A program made the translations under genes and the position numbers. Positions 12,575-23,939 of a DNA stretch of 64,000 nt are shown here, in pieces. Numbering within the stretch: position 1 is the first letter of the stretch; each line of letters begins with the position of its first letter. The DNA lies in assembly GCA_963402885.1 (NCBI GenBank), contig OY727098.1, positions 3,467,001-3,531,000 on the forward strand. The letters are read 5' to 3'. Below the pieces are notes generated by a model that saw nothing but the letters and a program-made list of their open reading frames with translations, was not told the DNA's origin and ran no database searches. The stretch is from Antedon bifida. Its lineage: Eukaryota > Echinodermata > Crinoidea > Comatulida > Antedonidae.

Positions 12575-12650
12575 CATGTGACGAGACTTGAACCCAGGAC
12601 CCTTGGAGTGGTAGCCAAGCATCATAACCACCAAGCCACAACTCAACTTT
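12575..12650 (-). repeat. tRNA-derived SINE fragment
   Basis: On the minus strand there is an A-box-like GCTTGGTGGTTATGATGCTT and a B-box GGTTCAAGTC. The head is related to the SINE copies at 17905-18102 and 48207-48413, but the tail is not conserved. Confidence 0.4.
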
Positions 12651-15600
12651 AGATAACATTATCTTTCGTCAGGCATTATTTTCAAGCAGAATGCTTTTTG
12701 TCAAACATTTCATTTTTTTAGTTGCAACAGCAAATCAGAAAGCAGAACATTGTGTGGGATTTTTTAGGGTGGGGGTGGGGGGGGGGGTTGTATACTGTGT
12801 TTTACATAAAATTATATTTATTCTTTGATGCTACATACGAGGAGGTGCGTGCAAGGTATTGAAACCAAAACCACTGAAACCCTAGTAAAAAAGTCACCTA
12901 AGCCTAATTTTTTGTAAAGTGATATCAAATACTAGTTAAAAACAAAGAATTTATTTTTATCTTGTTGAGTTCTGTTCTGTGTGGAGATGGAGGTTTTGAC
13001 AGATTAGTGACGATATCATCCCAGTAGCCCGCTAAGCAATTACATAGAGTCAATTGAATGTGGAAAGTATGTGGCATGTTTTCCCTAATGGACCAACAAC
13101 AGAAACTAAACGTCAACTTCGTCCTAGTTGTAAAATATACTTTGTGTTATGTTTCATCAACATTTTAAGGGTGAATAATCTAGAAAAAGTGCTGCTTGAA
13201 AATTCCCCTACTGTTTATAATACCACACAGTACCGGTACCGATCGAGTCATATATAATAATAGATATAATAATAAATAGGTTAGCTGTCATTTACATCCG
13301 ATCATAAAGAGAAATGTATGATCAAACCCAGGGCATCTGAGCCCAAACAGGAAATTTAAAATATAGAATTGAATGTCATTACGCCTATTAATAGGTAGAT
13401 CCGGTATAATTGAATTGGAAAATCTGAAAAAAAATACTGGAGAAATCTGTGTAAACTTAAAAGTTATAACGATATCATATTATATTTAGCGTCTTTATAA
13501 AGATCAGGGCAATTTACAAGTAACCGATCATCTGTCGAACTATATCTAGAAAAAAGGTGCATGTTTAGGATTTTTTCAGCATAACTGAATATTGTTTATT
13601 ATTTACAAATGAACAAGTAAAATTGGTTTCAACCGACTTGATGGTATAAAAAAGTCATACACATACTTGTGTATTAACAGTCAAAACAAAACAGAAGAAT
13701 TAAGCCCAGGGCGACTGTCAAAAATGATGTAGACATCACACTGTTCATTCATCATTCACTCAACATGAATAACACATTTGAATAATACGAAATTGCATAA
13801 CGTTATTGTTCAATACGGTAGCTTATTCCAATATAGGCGTTATACGGTATCCTATGCAATAATATGTTTTCGGTCAATTTCCGTTACTAATTTGATCGCA
13901 ATTATCCCGCCGCATGAATTGATTTACGGTAAAGATACGGTCTTTGATATTATATACTACTTTAATAATTTAGACATGGCATTTACACACCTGTCAATTA
14001 CCTTACAGGTGTTCACAGAGATACACGTTGATAAATATATCAAATGGGATCACTCACAGTAATGTTTAATCGGATATCAAAGCGGAAATGTAACCACCTG
14101 TAGTAATGCCCAACTAAGACTCGACGCAATTCGCAATCACTGAGATCTGGAGTTTCTGGATCTATGGCGGGCATCTGGAATCGACGCCTAACGTGCTTCA
14201 GAAGGATTTTAGATAATTTTAAACATAAATAAACCAATCTCTGTCTCCTTGCACCAGGCTGGAGACAATGCTTGTTAAAATAGCTATTTTGGAACATGTT
14301 GTGTCAACACGGCGTCTGTGGTTGGTGACTTGTACCCCCTACATACACAAAACCGTCACGGCGATATGTGCTTCAAATTTGTGAGGATTGTGTTAGGTCT
14401 GGGTATGGGCGTCTTATTGACAGCACGTGCCAATTTTAGGTTCCAATCTATTAATTTTAATTTAATCTTTTTTTATTTTGTAAAATTATAGTACATAGAA
14501 ACTACCCTCAGGATTATTTAGACCTCCCGTTGTGTCCTTCCGATGCGTCCATGTGGAATTCTTCCCTGCATGAAAATTGAAACAATTCAGATATAATGAT
14601 TAATAAGAGCCCAGAGCATGTTTTGATAATTTGTTTCCGATGCGAAAAAGAAAACAACATACAAATTCTTCACACTGATTTGACCACTAAAATTAAGTTG
14701 TGAACTTTCACAAAAGATCACGCACTTTGATATTTCTACTCAAATTGGGCAAAATGTCACTTGAACTTGAATTTCTTTTCTGACCTACTTCGTGTTACAC
14801 TGTCAAATATAATTAGATTATCAAAATTAAATTGATAAAAAAAATAGAATTAGATTTGTGTATGAAACTATACCAAGTATATCAGCTAATAATACAAATT
14901 ACCACGAGACTGTCTGGAACTATTTTAGCACACAAAAGAGGAATTTAGAAGCGACTTTTGAATCCGGATAGAGGACACAAAAGTCTGGTGCATTTATCCA
15001 AGGCTATTCTCTGTACTATATCTAAATGTGCCCACAGTATCATGAGTCCTTAGCCAGGGTGGTTCGTATATAAGGACCCCCATTTTCATGAAGTGCCCTT
15101 TCAAACTAGACTAGCAGCGAAAGTTCTAGTAATAGGCTTCTCACGGCAATCTTTTGACCAATTCTACCTAGCCAAGTAGGCCCTAATTTGTAATTTACTA
15201 CGAGGACTACTTTTCTTCAGTTGCGCCTAACGCTATTTAAAAAAGAACCACCCTGCTTGGCTACGGGAAGCATTACATGTGTTTCACAAGACCATCACGT
15301 TAACCCATGAGTCCCATGGTATTACTACGATACTGGACAATGTTGTCGTAATGTGAAGTTACAGCACTGAGAATCGGGAACGTCATTCCTCCATTTGTTA
15401 TTGACCTTCACTAGATCATTGGTTATCATCAAAGTCCATCGTAAATATTGATTCACCCAAAAACCATATAGTATTATCAATTAATTGTTTGTTATTTGGC
15501 AAATTAACTTTGAAATGCTCTCTCCACTCGCAAAGTTCGCTGAAAATGTATTTACCTAACAACTTTATTGATTAAACGATGGTGTAATGACAATGTTTTG

Positions 15601-15920
15601 CAAAGAATAAATAATGATAATAAGGAATGTGTTTATAACTTCAGGCTCTTCAGGCAATCTGCTTTTTATGACGTTTCAACTTGTCTTTTTCTAAATACAG
15701 GTGGTGATATTTGCATAGTATTCACTGTTCAACCATCTGTATTTACAGTTGATACAATCTTAAGTGATGTCTGGAGAAAACTAATGATTAAATAGACATG
15801 TAAGTACGAATATATAGCTTTCATTTGACTCGTCATCAGACACATAACAACTCTTGTCATAAGAAATATAATTAAGGTAGTTAGCAAATAGGCCTTTATA
15901 AACTAATTATTGAAAAGTCT

Positions 15921-16037
15921 AATCTCTGTCTACACTATCAAACTTTATGTGATGTGCCCATTTATGACACGATGATGTTTGGGCATATCACTACCATATT
16001 TGGGCACACTATACTTTTTTTGTCAAACTAGTCTATG
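15921..16037. repeat. MITE family 1, degenerate copy
   Basis: Left terminus CTCTGTCTACACTATCAAAC, interior GTGATGTGCCCA...ATATCACTACCATATTTG, and a decayed right end (TGTCAAACTAGTCTATGTCA). Confidence 0.65.
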
Positions 16038-17727
16038 TCAATATTTGGTTTGTTTTACTTGAGTTTGATTTAGTAGTTCTGCATATAAAACTTCATTATC
16101 ACCATTATTTAATTTATAATAAAGCAAGAAGCGTAGGCCCTAATGGTATTATTTAGGACACCTCTGTGTATATGGAAATAAGTTGTAAAAGTTATGATCA
16201 TATAATGAACATGGAACATTATGACTGTGTTTTTGTACGATACATTCCGAGTCCATATTTATGTTAAGACTGTTGAGATAGATTGTGGTATGTCGCTGAA
16301 TAATTAGAATAATATAGCACTGTACTTCGGCTCCGAAGTTTAGCCAAATTAATGAACAACATTTATCTAAATAATATTGTCTATGCCAATTAAAATTGTA
16401 ATTTAGGCCAATGATATCGAGTTATTCTATCTCACGCGTGTCGTCAACTAAATTTGAATAGTGAATTAAAAAATGTTTGTTATCACCATGGTGATATGTT
16501 ACTATGACGATAAAGTTGTTCACAACATGGAATATTATCAACAATAGTATCTGTGGTTTTTGCTAAGAATATCTCACATAAACAGAAAGTTCTTTGTAAA
16601 ATACTCCACAAAATATTTTATGTAAAGTTAACCAGACGACAAAATAGTTTCACACACTGCTGTAGGCTGCTCGTGACGCCAACAACTGATACCTGTATGA
16701 AAACCGGGCTAACTTTAGATTTTCCAGGAAACACAAATATCAAATTCACTAATCGATATTTTTATATTGTTTACTCTGTCTACAATTTAATGTGTCATCC
16801 ATAATATAGTTTACAGTACGTTCCGGTCAAGGCTTTTTCTGAACTTTTATGTCAACTTATTGGAATTCAAAAAATTGAAAATCAACCTGAAGGAGATATC
16901 GAATGTGTGCTATATACCCAACGTGATAAACCCCTTAAGCATTTATGAATTGATTGTAATTCATTGAATTCTTTTGGCTTTTGGGACGGCTTAGAATGAC
17001 AACAGAAACATTATCTTTACACTAAATGTTTGTTTTACTTATGGATATTGATATGTTGACTCTCTTATGATTGGATGAATTACGTCATTTTTTATAGAGG
17101 GCTCTCTCTTTGCATACGCCTTTTTATAGTGTTATATATAAAATCATTTGTAATATTAAAGCTCATTGGCTCTTATGCACGAGAAGACGTTAGCAACGGC
17201 ACAGATTTGATTTACGGTAGGCGGCACTAATTTCTTCATTTTTTAAATAGTAATAATGATTACAAGAATAATTTAGTTTACGAGTATACTGTCATTATAT
17301 TGTATTTATTACTTCTCCTGATAAAGTATGTACTTTTTCAAAGTTTCCGAATAAATAATATTATGCTTATTACTATATTATATGTTTTTAATCTGTTAGA
17401 TTCACTTATCGTTGTAAATTTTAAATTCCATTTTACTGCAAGATTGTAAAACAGTGTGCCAGTAACATCCCTATATAATATTATAATTCTCGTTGGATAC
17501 AGTACATACATATACTGTAACTTATTTGTTGAAGCCTTATAGAATGTTATTGAATATAATGATATAACATATATAGGCTAATCCTACTACAAAGGAAAAA
17601 AACAACGGAATGACAAAGATTGTGCACACTCATGATGCGTGCCGAAACTTTTCGGTATTGTCGGTATGATCGCATAAGATCTGATTCGCGAAGAAAGAGC
17701 CTCATTTTATTATCCTATGTAAAGCTT

Positions 17728-18290
17728 CATGGGGAGATATTAAAACCTACCTTTGGACACGGATATTCAAATATTGATGTAGAGAAAAAAGTTAGAACTT
17801 AATTTCTTTCTCCGTTGATTGAGTCTTCTAACCAGTTAAAATTACGCGTGAGCCTGCGGCAGTAACTTGTCATTTTGTTTATATTTCATACGCATTTTCA
17901 ACAACGAACACAAACTCGCCAATTACAGGATAGATAAACTATTTTATAATTTATTGTGCTTATAAACTATAAGTCTCATTTGAGGCTTAGGGAGTGAAGT
18001 TGAAAGAGTTGTGTGAGTTACAACCCTGGCACTAATCAGGATTGAACTCTGGACCTTGGGATTGGAAGGCAAGCACCTTAACCACCAAGCTGCAGCTCCA
18101 CTATTATTTAAATAATACTACTATTTAAAGCTTCATGGGGAGATATTAAAACCTACCTTTGAACATATGCAATTATTGATGTAGAGGAATAAGTTAGAAC
18201 TTAATTTCTTTCTCTGTGAATTGAGTAAGTACCAGTTAAAATTACGCTTGAAATGCGCCAGTAAAGTCATTTTGAATTTTGTTTACAACA
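17728..18290. repeat. Duplicated ~155-bp block flanking a SINE, upstream of SC5D
   Basis: Blocks 17728-17880 and 18128-18290 share GCTTCATGGGGAGATATTAA, AAGTTAGAACTTAATTTCTT and CAGTTAAAATTACGC at similar spacing, with point differences. A SINE (17905-18102) lies between them. The second block ends about 70 bases before the start-codon exon of SC5D. Confidence 0.75.
17905..18102 (-). repeat. tRNA-derived SINE (shares family with 48207)
   Basis: Minus strand: GTGGAGCTGCAGCTTGGTGG head with A-box, B-box GTTCAATCCTGA, a GTGCCAGGGTTGTAACTC body, and the tail phrase CCTGTAATTGGCGAGTT. The plus-strand copy at 48207 has the same order. Confidence 0.75.
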
Positions 18291-18362
18291 ATTGAGTTTT
18301 TTTCATCCACTTTAATGTTATGTTAGACAAACCTTTATTATTTTGTTTTTTCTACAGTTAAG

Positions 18363-20464
18363 ATGGATTCTGCCTTGTTATACGCCGACACATACTTCTT
18401 TACACCGTACTTCTACCCTACATTTGTTAGTGAGGATAACATAAAACGACAGATTACCAGCCTGTATCTGATTGCATGTTCGTCCGCTCTCTTCCTTTAT
18501 GTCGTAGTAGCTGCCATCAACTATTATTTTTTCTTCGATCATCAGGTAATGCAGCACCCGCTGTTCGGCAAGGTTCGTAAAACGTCTTGATTATTAAAAA
18601 AGGTTTCGAATGCCGATAATGTTCACGATTTACATCTGTATCGTGTCAACACTGACTTATAATGAGCGAAATTGAATACATCAATTTATTTGAAACAAAA
18701 TACATGATGTATACTTTATCCATTAAGTGGAGCATACTCAATCTTTTTATTTTTTTAAATACTTCCACGTGTGAGGATCAATTTCATCAATTTAAAAACA
18801 TTTATTTGACATGGCATTTGACTTAATTACATGAATAAATCACAAATTATATATGTTTATTCATAAAAGATTCAAAACAATCCCCAAAGCATGTGATTTA
18901 AAATCCTTATCACAAAAAATTGTTCTCTGAATCGGACACTTTGCCCTAATTGTTTTGTTTACAATGTCGCAATATAATCCACCTTCCACAGAATTGAAAT
19001 GTTCACGTATATGTAATTAGGCCTACCACTATTCGACAGACTTCCTAGTATTTTTAAGTAAGGACATTATTTGAAATTCTGTTAGTTCCTTTACATAATT
19101 AATATCAATTCTTCCTTATACAGAATCAATTGCTAAGAGAGATCAAGCATTCATGCTCCGCCATCGCCGTCCTATCCTTTTTGTCGATCCCGTTTATATT
19201 TGTCCTGGCAAATGGACAGACCAACCTTCGAGAAAACTACGATACAGCTTTGTTAGGTAAGAGTATTAAATAGAAAAAATGGAAAATGGTTTGTTTAAAA
19301 AGCAAAATTTAAAAAATAGTTTCCTTAAAATAGCCGTGTAATTTTTTTTAATGAGATCGGACTTTGCGTCGAAAACTTGTATTCGATCGATCTTCCTAAA
19401 GGGTTTTGATGGGAGGTTGTTTTAGGAGTGTTTTAAGCTAAAAAGATATTACCTCTTCAAGATCGGAGAGCCATGTATAATCATGTTTCATTAAGCAAGT
19501 ACCTAGTCTAAATTCCACACTCGTGGTAAAAAAAAAAGCTTGCTGGTTATGTGGTTTGTTTTGTGTTTCTGATTTTCTAAACTTAAATTCCATTTCACCT
19601 TCTCAATCATTGTTTCTCCCAAAACCCACCTCGCTCTTCCGCAACATAACTTTGGCACTTCAATGCAATGTTTTCACTTTTTCTACAGGATGGTTTAGCA
19701 GTATTCCAGAAATTACAGTATGCCTATTATTTGTGGACATATTCAGCTATGGAGCGCACCGACTGGCGCACCATAAGTATTTCTATAAACATATTCACAA
19801 ACAGCACCATTCTTATAAGGTTACAACGCCATTTGCAAGCCATGCCTTTCACCCGCTTGACGGACTCATGCAGGTTTTACCGTACTACCTTTGTGGTATA
19901 TTCGTTCCAATTCAAAAACACCTGTTCCTAGGAGTAATGGTTTTCGGCAACGTTTGGGCGGTATTCATACATGATGGAGAGATACAGTTACCATCATGGA
20001 CAGAGAAGTATATAAACGGAGCGCGGCATCATGCGGATCATCACCTAACGTTTAAGTACAATTACGGCCAGTTTTTCACTTTTTGGGATCGAAAGTTTGG
20101 CTCATTTAAGGAACCTTCACCTCATTCAACCGACAACACTGATGAGCAACAAGAAACAAAAGGAATGACAAACGACAGAAACGTCACCATAAGAAGTAGA
20201 AGAAAAGTACACTCTCTTGATATGCATGATCAATTATGTGATTGGTCAAACATTGGAAAAGACGGACCAATTGATGATCAACTATGTGATGATGTCTTCA
20301 TTAAAAATGATAAAACAACCAAGCCAAGTATGACCAATTTTACAAAAGAGCTGTATATTCACTTTTTGCAAAATCAACGTAATTTGTCTTGCTGTAGCCC
20401 TCAATACTACTGTCAGACTTTTTCGTTAATACAGCAACGCCAGCGTGCACACAGCACTAGATAA
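18363..20464 (+). CDS. SC5D: Lathosterol 5-desaturase (sterol C5-desaturase)
   Basis: SC5D is an ER membrane di-iron enzyme that introduces the delta-5 double bond in lathosterol, giving 7-dehydrocholesterol late in sterol synthesis. Exons 18363-18572, 19124-19256 and 19689-20464 (GT-AG; phases 0 and 1) give 372 residues. The start MDSALLYADTYFFTPY aligns with the vertebrate N-terminus (MD...DYYFFTPY). Three histidine boxes are intact: H138-RLA-HH143, H151-KQ-HH155 and H228-HAD-HH233. The phrases TPFASHAFHP and YNYGQFFT.WDR are family signatures. Hydrophobic stretches around residues 35-55, 75-95 and 120-135 fit membrane segments. An AG acceptor lies five bases before the ATG, so a non-coding 5' exon exists but was not located. 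After residue ~270 there is a ~75-100 residue hydrophilic tail, making it longer than the ~300-residue vertebrate enzyme. Not a relative such as FAXDC2: the N-terminus is SC5D-like. Confidence 0.93.
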
Positions 20465-20546
20465 TAATAGTTTGGCCAACTTTTTCGTTTATGTGAATCT
20501 CCGGCAACGTGCATTATAACCAAATAATAACCGTTATAAGTCCTTG

Positions 20547-20595
20547 CAGGGAAGAGTTACATTAACTTAACTTGAGTTAATTTAACTCTTCCCTG
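20547..20595. repeat. Hairpin in presumed SC5D 3' UTR
   Basis: CAGGGAAGAGTTACATTAAC (20547) pairs with 20574-20595 over 22 bases with two mismatches and a 5-base loop. It lies between the stop codon (20464) and the AATAAA at 20672, so it would be transcribed in the 3' UTR. Confidence 0.65.
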
Positions 20596-20671
20596 GTCCT
20601 TAATATAACCTGATTATATCCTTGAACTTCCAATAATTAGATACAGTTATTGATTGTTGTCATTCAAATTT

Positions 20672-20677
20672 AATAAA
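20672..20677 (+). terminator. Candidate polyadenylation signal of SC5D
   Basis: AATAAA about 210 bases after the stop codon is the first consensus hexamer downstream of it. The cleavage site was not determined. Confidence 0.5.
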
Positions 20678-21782
20678 GCACATCTTTTACTAAAGATTTA
20701 CAAACATGATACAGGTGTCAACCGACAGGGGTTCCTAAGCTAATAGACAGACGATATGCCTTATACAAATTGTTGTGGCTTGTTGTTAAAGCATGCTAGC
20801 TTGTTTCTACTTATATTTCCAACAAAGTAAGTTAACAAGCACGACCACAAAGCTCGATGAAGTTTTGGTGGTGGGAAATGCAATTACGTTACGCCCGGAA
20901 TGTTTGTCGGTTCACGATATACACTTTTGAGGTGTGCGCGTCCAAGCGCTTCGGCGCCGTCCGTACGCAGCGTCATACGCATATATAAATGGTATAATTT
21001 AAAGAGGCGATTGTTAAAATTATGTTTTATATATTATATTTACAGTACTGTATAGGCCTATTATAGTATATTATGTGAAAATGTTATTATAACCATGGCA
21101 TAGAGGCAACTGTAGCAAGTGTCTGTACGCCGCCATTATAAAGCGGTATTGTGACTAGTATGCTATTATGCACTTAAATTGAATTGATAAGGTTAAACAT
21201 TTTTATTAATTTATTAAATTTAGATAGATTATATTCTTTATTTTAAATGTACATAAATAATAATATACAGAATATGTGAATATATTAAATTTTAAAATAA
21301 ACGATTATGTTGGTTGTCTTTCTGTAGAAGTTGTTATACAACATACATAGCAGCAATGCAACGATAGTTTACACAGTATAAAAAAAGTTAAAGGTGAGTC
21401 CCGTGTTCATATTCTGAACGTAGGGAAATGCGCTGTTAGGAGCTCATTGTACTAAGCCTCGGCATTATGTGGTAGGGGGGACAAGTTCCTTTCCACTCCA
21501 CCTTTTCTCCCTAGTATTTTCAAGCTGAGTGGACTGGAAGTTGAACTCCGTTCTCCGGTGTATGAGTCAAGTCAAGTCCTAACTACTCGGCTACCCAACA
21601 CAGTATTTTACATATATTGGTTGAAACTGAGACTGATCGGTCGGTTTATAAATACTTCATCATGCATCATCATGACATCATCGGATCATACAAAATCCAA
21701 TGGCAGGATCCATTGTGAAATCAGTGTCAGATTATTCGAAACATAGGCCTACATTATTGTCACTCTAATACAACATTCTGTT
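20678..21782. other. Intergenic, no gene seen
   Basis: AT-rich sequence. At 21510-21600 a minus-strand tRNA-like relic is visible (GGTAGCCGAGTAGTTAGGAC and GGAGTTCAACTTCC). Otherwise I see nothing supportable. Confidence 0.5.
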
Positions 21783-21810
21783 TCAAAATGCACTAAGGCG
21801 CAGGATTGGT

Positions 21811-23505
21811 CATAGCAATAAATAGCAAACAAATAGCTGTGTAAATGCTATACTTGATACAGCAAACATAGCAATAGAATAGCAAACAAATAGCTGTATA
21901 ATTGCTATACCTGATACAGCAATAATAGCAAATAATAGCAAACAAATAGCTGTGTAATTGCTATACCTGATTACAGCAATAATAGCAAATAATAGCAAAC
22001 AAATAGCTGTGTAATTGCTATACCTGATACAGCAATAATAGCAAATAATAGCAAATAAATAGCTGTATAATTGCTATACCTGATACAGCAATAATAGCAA
22101 ATAATAGCAAACAAATAGCTGTGTAATTGCTATACCTGATACAGCAATAATAGCAAATAATAGCAAACAAATAGCTGTGTAATTGCTATACCTGATACAG
22201 CAATAATAGCAAATAATAGCAAACAAATAGCTGTGTAATTGCTATACCTGATACAGCAATAATAGCAAATAATAGCAAACAATATAGCTGTATAATTGCT
22301 ATACCTGATACAGCAATAATAGCAAATAATAGCAAACAAATAGCTGTGTAATTGCTATACCTGATACAGCAATAATAGCAAATAATAGCAAACAAATAGC
22401 TGTGTAATTGCTATATATGATACAGCAATAATAGCAAATAATAGCAAACAAATAGCTGTATAATTGCTATACCTGATACAGCAATAATAGCAAATAATAG
22501 CAAACAAATAGCTGTGTAATTGCTATACCTGTGATACAGCAATAATAGCAAATAATAGCAAACAAATAGCTGTATAATTTCTATACCTGTGATACAGCAA
22601 TAATAGTAAATAATAGCAAACAAATAGCTGTGTAATTGCTATACCTGATACAGCAATAATAGCAAATAATAGCAAACAAATAGCTGTGTAATTGCTATAC
22701 CTGATACAGCAATAATAGCAAATAATAGCAAACAAATAGCTGTATAATTGCTATACCTGATACAGCAATAATAGCAAACAAATAGCTGTGTAATTGCTAT
22801 ATATGATACAGCAATAATAGCAAACAAATAGCTGTATACCTGATACAGCAATAATAGCAAATAATAGCAAACAAATAGCTGTGTAATTGCTATACCTGAT
22901 ACAGCAATAATAGCAAATAATAGCAAACAAATAGCTGTATAATTGCTATACCTGATACAGCAATAATAGCAAGTAATAGCAAACAAATAGCTGTGGAATT
23001 GCTATACCTGATACAGCAATAATAGCAAACAAATAGCTGTATAATTGCTATACCTGATACAGCAATAATAGCAAGTAATAGCAAACAAATAGCTGTGTAT
23101 ATGCTATACAAAACAGGCTGAAAATAGCCTAGGGATAGCTGTTCTATCACTATCCTACGGTGACACATTGGTCACTTAGCAATAACAGCAAATAATAGCA
23201 AACAAATAGCTGTATAATTGCTATACCTGATACAGCAACAATAGCAAATAATAGCAAACAAATAGCTGTGTAATTGCATACCTCATACAGCAATAATAGC
23301 TGTATAATTGCTATACCTGATAGCTGTGTAATTGCTATACCTTATACAGCAATAATAGCAAATAATAGCAAACAAATAGCTGTATAATTGCTATACCTCA
23401 TACAGCAATAATAGCAAATAATAGCAAACAAATAGCTGTATAATTGCTATACCTGATACAGCAATAATAGCAAATAATAGCAAGTTGAAATAGCTTGCAG
23501 TTGCT
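21811..23505. repeat. 56-bp tandem repeat array (~30 units)
   Basis: The unit contains AGCTGTGTAATTGCTATACC, TGATACAGCAATAATAGCAA and ATAATAGCAAACAAAT, 56 bases in total, with a GTATAA/GTGTAA variant. Some units are shortened. The array is interrupted near 23100-23180 by a unit with GGGATAGCTGTT and GACACATTGGTCACTT, which recurs at about 23630-23680. The frames open on the minus strand are by-products of the repeat. Confidence 0.95.
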
Positions 23506-23939
23506 ATAATTGATATAGCCAGGCTGAAAATAGCCTTGGGATAGCTTTTGTATTATAAACAGCAAACAAATACCTGTGCAATTGCTTCACACCACCTATA
23601 CAAAACCACTCTACAAAACAGGCTGCAAATAGCCTTGGGATAGCTGTTATATCACTATCCTACTGTGACACATTGGTCACTTGCCTGAAACCTCAGCTAT
23701 AGCTGCTATAGTTGCTATATTTTAACTACACCATACCATGTCAGAATGTAGTCATAGTTAAAGCCAAACAATAAAAAAATTACACAATGCTACACTTAAA
23801 CTGTGTATACTTAAAGGCCAGGTACGGGCAAGAAATTTCTATTGATCATACATTCCAATAATCATCGATCTATAGTTTCCCCTATGTTTCATAATTTTTG
23901 GGATTTTCTTTGTGTTACACGAGCTTGTTGAAAATAACC

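Larger units (their letters stand above)
8002..17727. other. Gene-poor stretch with scattered repeats
   Basis: No gene could be assembled. Contents include a reverse-oriented relic of the CCTCCGCC-type repeat (9105-9230), GGCCTA-rich sequence (10628-10670), a perfect hairpin (10806-10884), a tRNA-like SINE fragment (12575-12650), a G-run (12767-12787), a weak candidate exon near 14104-14215 and MITE family 1 (15921-16037). The rest is AT-rich sequence in which I see nothing. Confidence 0.5.

Noticed and set aside
13778..14062. 94-codon plus-strand open frame
   Set aside because: No recognisable domain, unusual composition and no splice context.
21810..23168. Long minus-strand open frames with repeated FAIIAVSGIAI-type peptides
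   Set aside because: They are translations of the 56-bp tandem array. Open frames arise in several registers and stop at unit variants.
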